Assembly: GCA_028564705.1 (NCBI GenBank)
Contig: JAPXFQ010000899.1
Coordinates: forward strand, 4,836,001-4,900,000
Source: Apricaphanius iberus
Lineage: Eukaryota > Chordata > Actinopteri > Cyprinodontiformes > Aphaniidae
DNA: 64,000 bases
Reading direction: 5' to 3'
Shown here piece by piece: positions 61,201 through 64,000 of the stretch. The notes under the pieces were generated by a model. The model did no database searches and was not told the DNA's origin. It was given only the letters and a program-made list of their open reading frames with translations. Each line of letters starts with the position of its first letter. Within the stretch, counting starts at the first letter, position 1. The translations under genes were made by a program, and so were the position numbers.

Positions 61201-62654
61201 ACAGAGAAGACTGAGATGTGCATTTTCTCATTGTGCTATTTTCATGCCAATAAATGGTCTACTTGCTGTAGATTCGTTTTAATTATTATGCTACAAAGGC
61301 TGTTAAGTTCACCACGCTGCAAATCAATAGCACTTTGGGTTTTAAACTGATATAGGATACACCAATTGATTGAACTGATGTTGCACTCTTCTTTTTTTTT
61401 TAACTAATCACCCATGATTAACTTTTAATTTCACAGATGTCTTAAACTGCCAGGGCTTAGACCTTCTAGATGATTACCACGTGGTTCTCAGTTTAGAACT
61501 GCTTTTTGATGTTTTAAATAAGCCATTTTTAACTAAAGTGGAAAACTTATGTCTATGTATTTTTTTCAGGGAGACAAGTAAATTAGGCAACTGAGTGGAG
61601 TGGGCATTTAGAATCCGTGTGTGGTTTGTTCTTTGGTTTTTCTGTTTTAAAATAAAATCCAAAAAACAATAAACCACATTGTTTTTTGCTTTTTCAATTT
61701 TTGAAAGCCAAAAGTAAAAGTATAATATTTAACAACTACAAAAACCACATTGATGGATTTTTACATTGGCTTTTTAAACTATAATGCAAAATCCTGTTTT
61801 TTTAATTTTTTATTTGTTGCAACACCGAAAGTACAGGTTTGAGGTCAGGAGCGCGCACAGCACCCAGAGAGGCGGATCCAACAGTCTTCAGACCACTTCT
61901 GATCTATTTCTCGGTAAAATGACGATAGGTAGATGTATTAACTTTGTCACTTGAATAATCTTCCAGTAAATACATTAATAAAAATAAACAGTCTTTTTCA
62001 AAATATTTGAGGCAGCTGAAGGACTAAATGCTATAAATGACAGGCCTGTAAGTTATTTTTAATATTTCAGGCAGCTGAAATATTCTATTCCCCCTTGTAT
62101 ATAACATGTCAAGTCTGCCATTCTAACCCAATCAGCCTGACATAATGATCTCCAGCCTTGTGCTCGTCAACATTCTCACCTGAGTTAACAAGACGATTAC
62201 TGAAATGATCTCAGCAGGTCCAGCAATGAAATGCAGGGGAATTTTCATGACAAAGGTCTATGCAATTAATCTGATCACTGTTCATAACATGCTGGAGTAT
62301 AATCAAATTGCTATTATAAAAATGGATTAAATTATAGCATTTTGAAAAAAATTTATGGATTTATAGCGTTTTGAGGAAAAATTAAATTAACTTTGAATTT
62401 ATCATCAACAATGTTGTTGATTGATTTAATAATTATTGTTCAACATGTTGTAACTGAGGCATTGTACTTCTGAAGCAGACCTCTGTTAAGGCTGCAAAAA
62501 AAGAGATGTGCTTGCACTACTAGGAGCAATAGGTGTGTCTGATGCTGTGTCTCATCCATTTTCTCAGGAGAGTCCCGAATTTCAATTCCCCTCCAGAAAA
62601 TCTCCCAGAGCCAACATTCTCCCGAATTTCTCCTGATAACCGACAGCGTCCCAT
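61201..62654. other. Intronic between duplicated segment and Tc1 locus
   Basis: AT-rich. A perfect inverted repeat, AATATTTCA / TGAAATATT with a 6-bp spacer, lies at 62061-62084. 'ctcccgaatttctcc'-type text at about 62570-62640 suggests an unassigned DNA-transposon remnant. Confidence 0.35.
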
Positions 62655-63308
62655 TTCATGTACTGTTGTCGCCAAACTTTTTTGGAATGACACAAATATT
62701 AGTTTTCACAAAGTTTGCTGCTAAACTTCTTTTAAATTGTTGCTTCCGTTGTTTCTGTGATGTACTGAAATATAATTACAAGCACTTCATAGGTTTCAAA
62801 GGCTTTTATCGACAATTACATGACATTTATGAGTCAGTATTAGCAGTGTTGCCCCTTCTTTTTCAGGACCTCTGCAATTCGACTGGGCATGCTCTCAATC
62901 AACTTCTGGGCCAAATCCTGACTGATAGGAACCCTTTCTTTCATAATCACTTCTTGGAGTTTGTCAGAATTTGTGGGTTTTTGTTTGTTCACCCGCCTCT
63001 TGAGTATTGAACACAAGTTTTCAATGGGATTAAGATCTGGGGAGTTTCCAGGCCATGGACCCAAAATTTTAACGTTTTGGTTAGCTTAGTTATCACTTTT
63101 GCCTTATGGCACGGTGCTCCATCGTGCTGGAAAATGCTTTGTTCTTCACCAAACTGTTGTTGGATTGTTGGAAGAAGTTGCTGTTGGAGGGTGTTTTGGT
63201 ACCATTCTTTATTCATGACTGTTTTTTTTTGGCTAAATTATAAGTGAGCCCACTCCCTTGGATGACAAGAAACCCCACACATGAATGGTCTCAGGATGCT
63301 TTACTGTT
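62655..63308 (-). mobile_element. Tc1-like element fragment A (C-terminal half)
   Basis: The left end 'tactgttgtcgccaaacttt' looks like the element's inverted repeat. The minus strand encodes IMNKEWYQNTLQQQLLP, IFQHDGAPCHKAKVITK and, after a frameshift, WPGNSPDLNPIENL with the DDE-type Asp and Glu, then the C-terminus. A shift between the HDG and SPDLNPIE blocks makes it inactive. It stops abruptly at 63308, where the duplicated segment begins. Confidence 0.8.
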
Positions 63309-63557
63309 GGAAGTTATTGTTAAATTTATATTCTTAGTTCCCTTTTATCCAGCCATGTACAATGTCCTGCACAAATGATAAAGCATAGTGGTTATTTTCC
63401 GCTGAAAGTGTGGTGAAGCTACTGCATTGATCCAAACAACTGGCAGCTATTCATTCATGCAGTGTCAGGAAACCCTCTAGGCCGCCTTACATCTCTGTGG
63501 ATTTCAAAGACAACTCGTATAATGGGCCCTGAAATGGTCCCAATCCCTTGCTGAAGT
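63309..63557. repeat. 249-bp duplicated segment, copy 2, between two Tc1 fragments
   Basis: It is the same segment as 60952-61200, in the same orientation. It is bounded by Tc1 fragment A on the left and fragment B on the right, with no extra flanking sequence. Confidence 0.9.
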
Positions 63558-64000
63558 TTCCAGGGAGTTTCCAGGCCATGGACCCAAAATTTAAATGTTT
63601 TGGTCCCCGAGCCACTTAGTTATCACTTTTGCCTTATGGCACGATGCTCCATCGTGCTGGAAAATGCTTTGTTCTTCACCAAACTGTTGTTGGATTGACA
63701 CAGGACTGATTGTAGCCCTCACATTTTCTTCTCCGGACCAGCATTTTTCCAGATGCCCCAAACAATCGGAAAGAGGGTTCATGGGAGAATATGACTGTGC
63801 CCCAGTCTTCAGCAGTCCATTCACCACACTGTCTGCAGAAGATCAATCCGTCCCTGATGGTTTTTTTGGACAGAAGTGGCTTCTTTGCTGCCCTTCTTGA
63901 CACCAGACCATCTTCCAAAAGTCTTGGCCTCACTGTGCGTGCAGATGCTCTCACACCTGCCTGCTGCCATTCCTGAGCAAGCTCTGCACTCGTGGCACTC
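63558..64000 (-). mobile_element. Tc1-like element fragment B (N-terminal and central part), cut by the window edge
   Basis: The minus strand reads ARTVRPRLLEDGLVSRRAA, KKTIRDGLIFCRQC, then EDWGTVIFSHEPSFRLFG, where the first catalytic Asp of the DDE triad appears as His, and later CEGYNQSCVNPTTVW. A jump to QQQFGEEQSIFQHDGASC follows, so the segment present in fragment A at about 63168-63308 is deleted here. Bases 63564-63697 repeat 63041-63167 of fragment A. Confidence 0.8.

Noticed and set aside
1..64000. CRISPR arrays, tRNA or rRNA genes, prokaryotic operons or phage modules
   Set aside because: No regularly spaced repeats with unique spacers, no cloverleaf or rRNA landmarks, and intron-containing eukaryotic gene structure throughout.

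Overview
The window is eukaryotic and almost certainly from a teleost fish, probably a percomorph-type genome. It has GT-AG introns, low coding density, and many fish-type repeats: Tc1-like elements, hAT and other terminal-inverted-repeat (TIR) elements, L2/Rex1-type LINE fragments, and the fish repeat that reads 'tttatttatatagcgcc'. No operons, CRISPR arrays, rRNA or tRNA genes were seen. I found no prokaryotic-style defence system and no confident new protein-coding system.

Layout. (1) Bases 1-9424 hold the 3' half of one protein-coding gene on the + strand. Fourteen exons between 3335 and 9424 encode the last 561 residues of a Rho guanine-nucleotide exchange factor: the second half of the DH domain, the whole PH domain, an acidic/serine-rich tail and the stop. 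The sequence fits arhgef12 (LARG) better than arhgef11. Bases 1-3334 look like the preceding intron and carry a broken THAP-domain relic. (2) Bases 9425 to about 43600 are the 3'UTR and about 33 kb of intergenic DNA. This part has no convincing gene. It holds a series of mobile elements, several with readable termini and target-site duplications, and stretches that may be regulatory. (3) At about 43670-44610 a CpG-enriched block with an inverted CCAAT box, a TATAAATG box, a GA tract and two possible splice donors looks like the promoter and 5'UTR exon of a + strand gene. ARHGEF12 is followed in the same orientation by GRIK4 in mammals, so grik4 is the best candidate, but no grik4 coding exon lies in the window. 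(4) Bases 44611-64000 would then be the first intron of that gene. It contains an inverted pair of one TIR element, LINE remnants, and at the right edge a chimeric Tc1 locus with a 249-bp segment copied from about 2.4 kb upstream.

Limits. All repeat-family names come from motifs and termini read by eye, without a repeat library. The gene identity of the promoter block is a synteny inference. Identity figures are given only where I counted them by hand.
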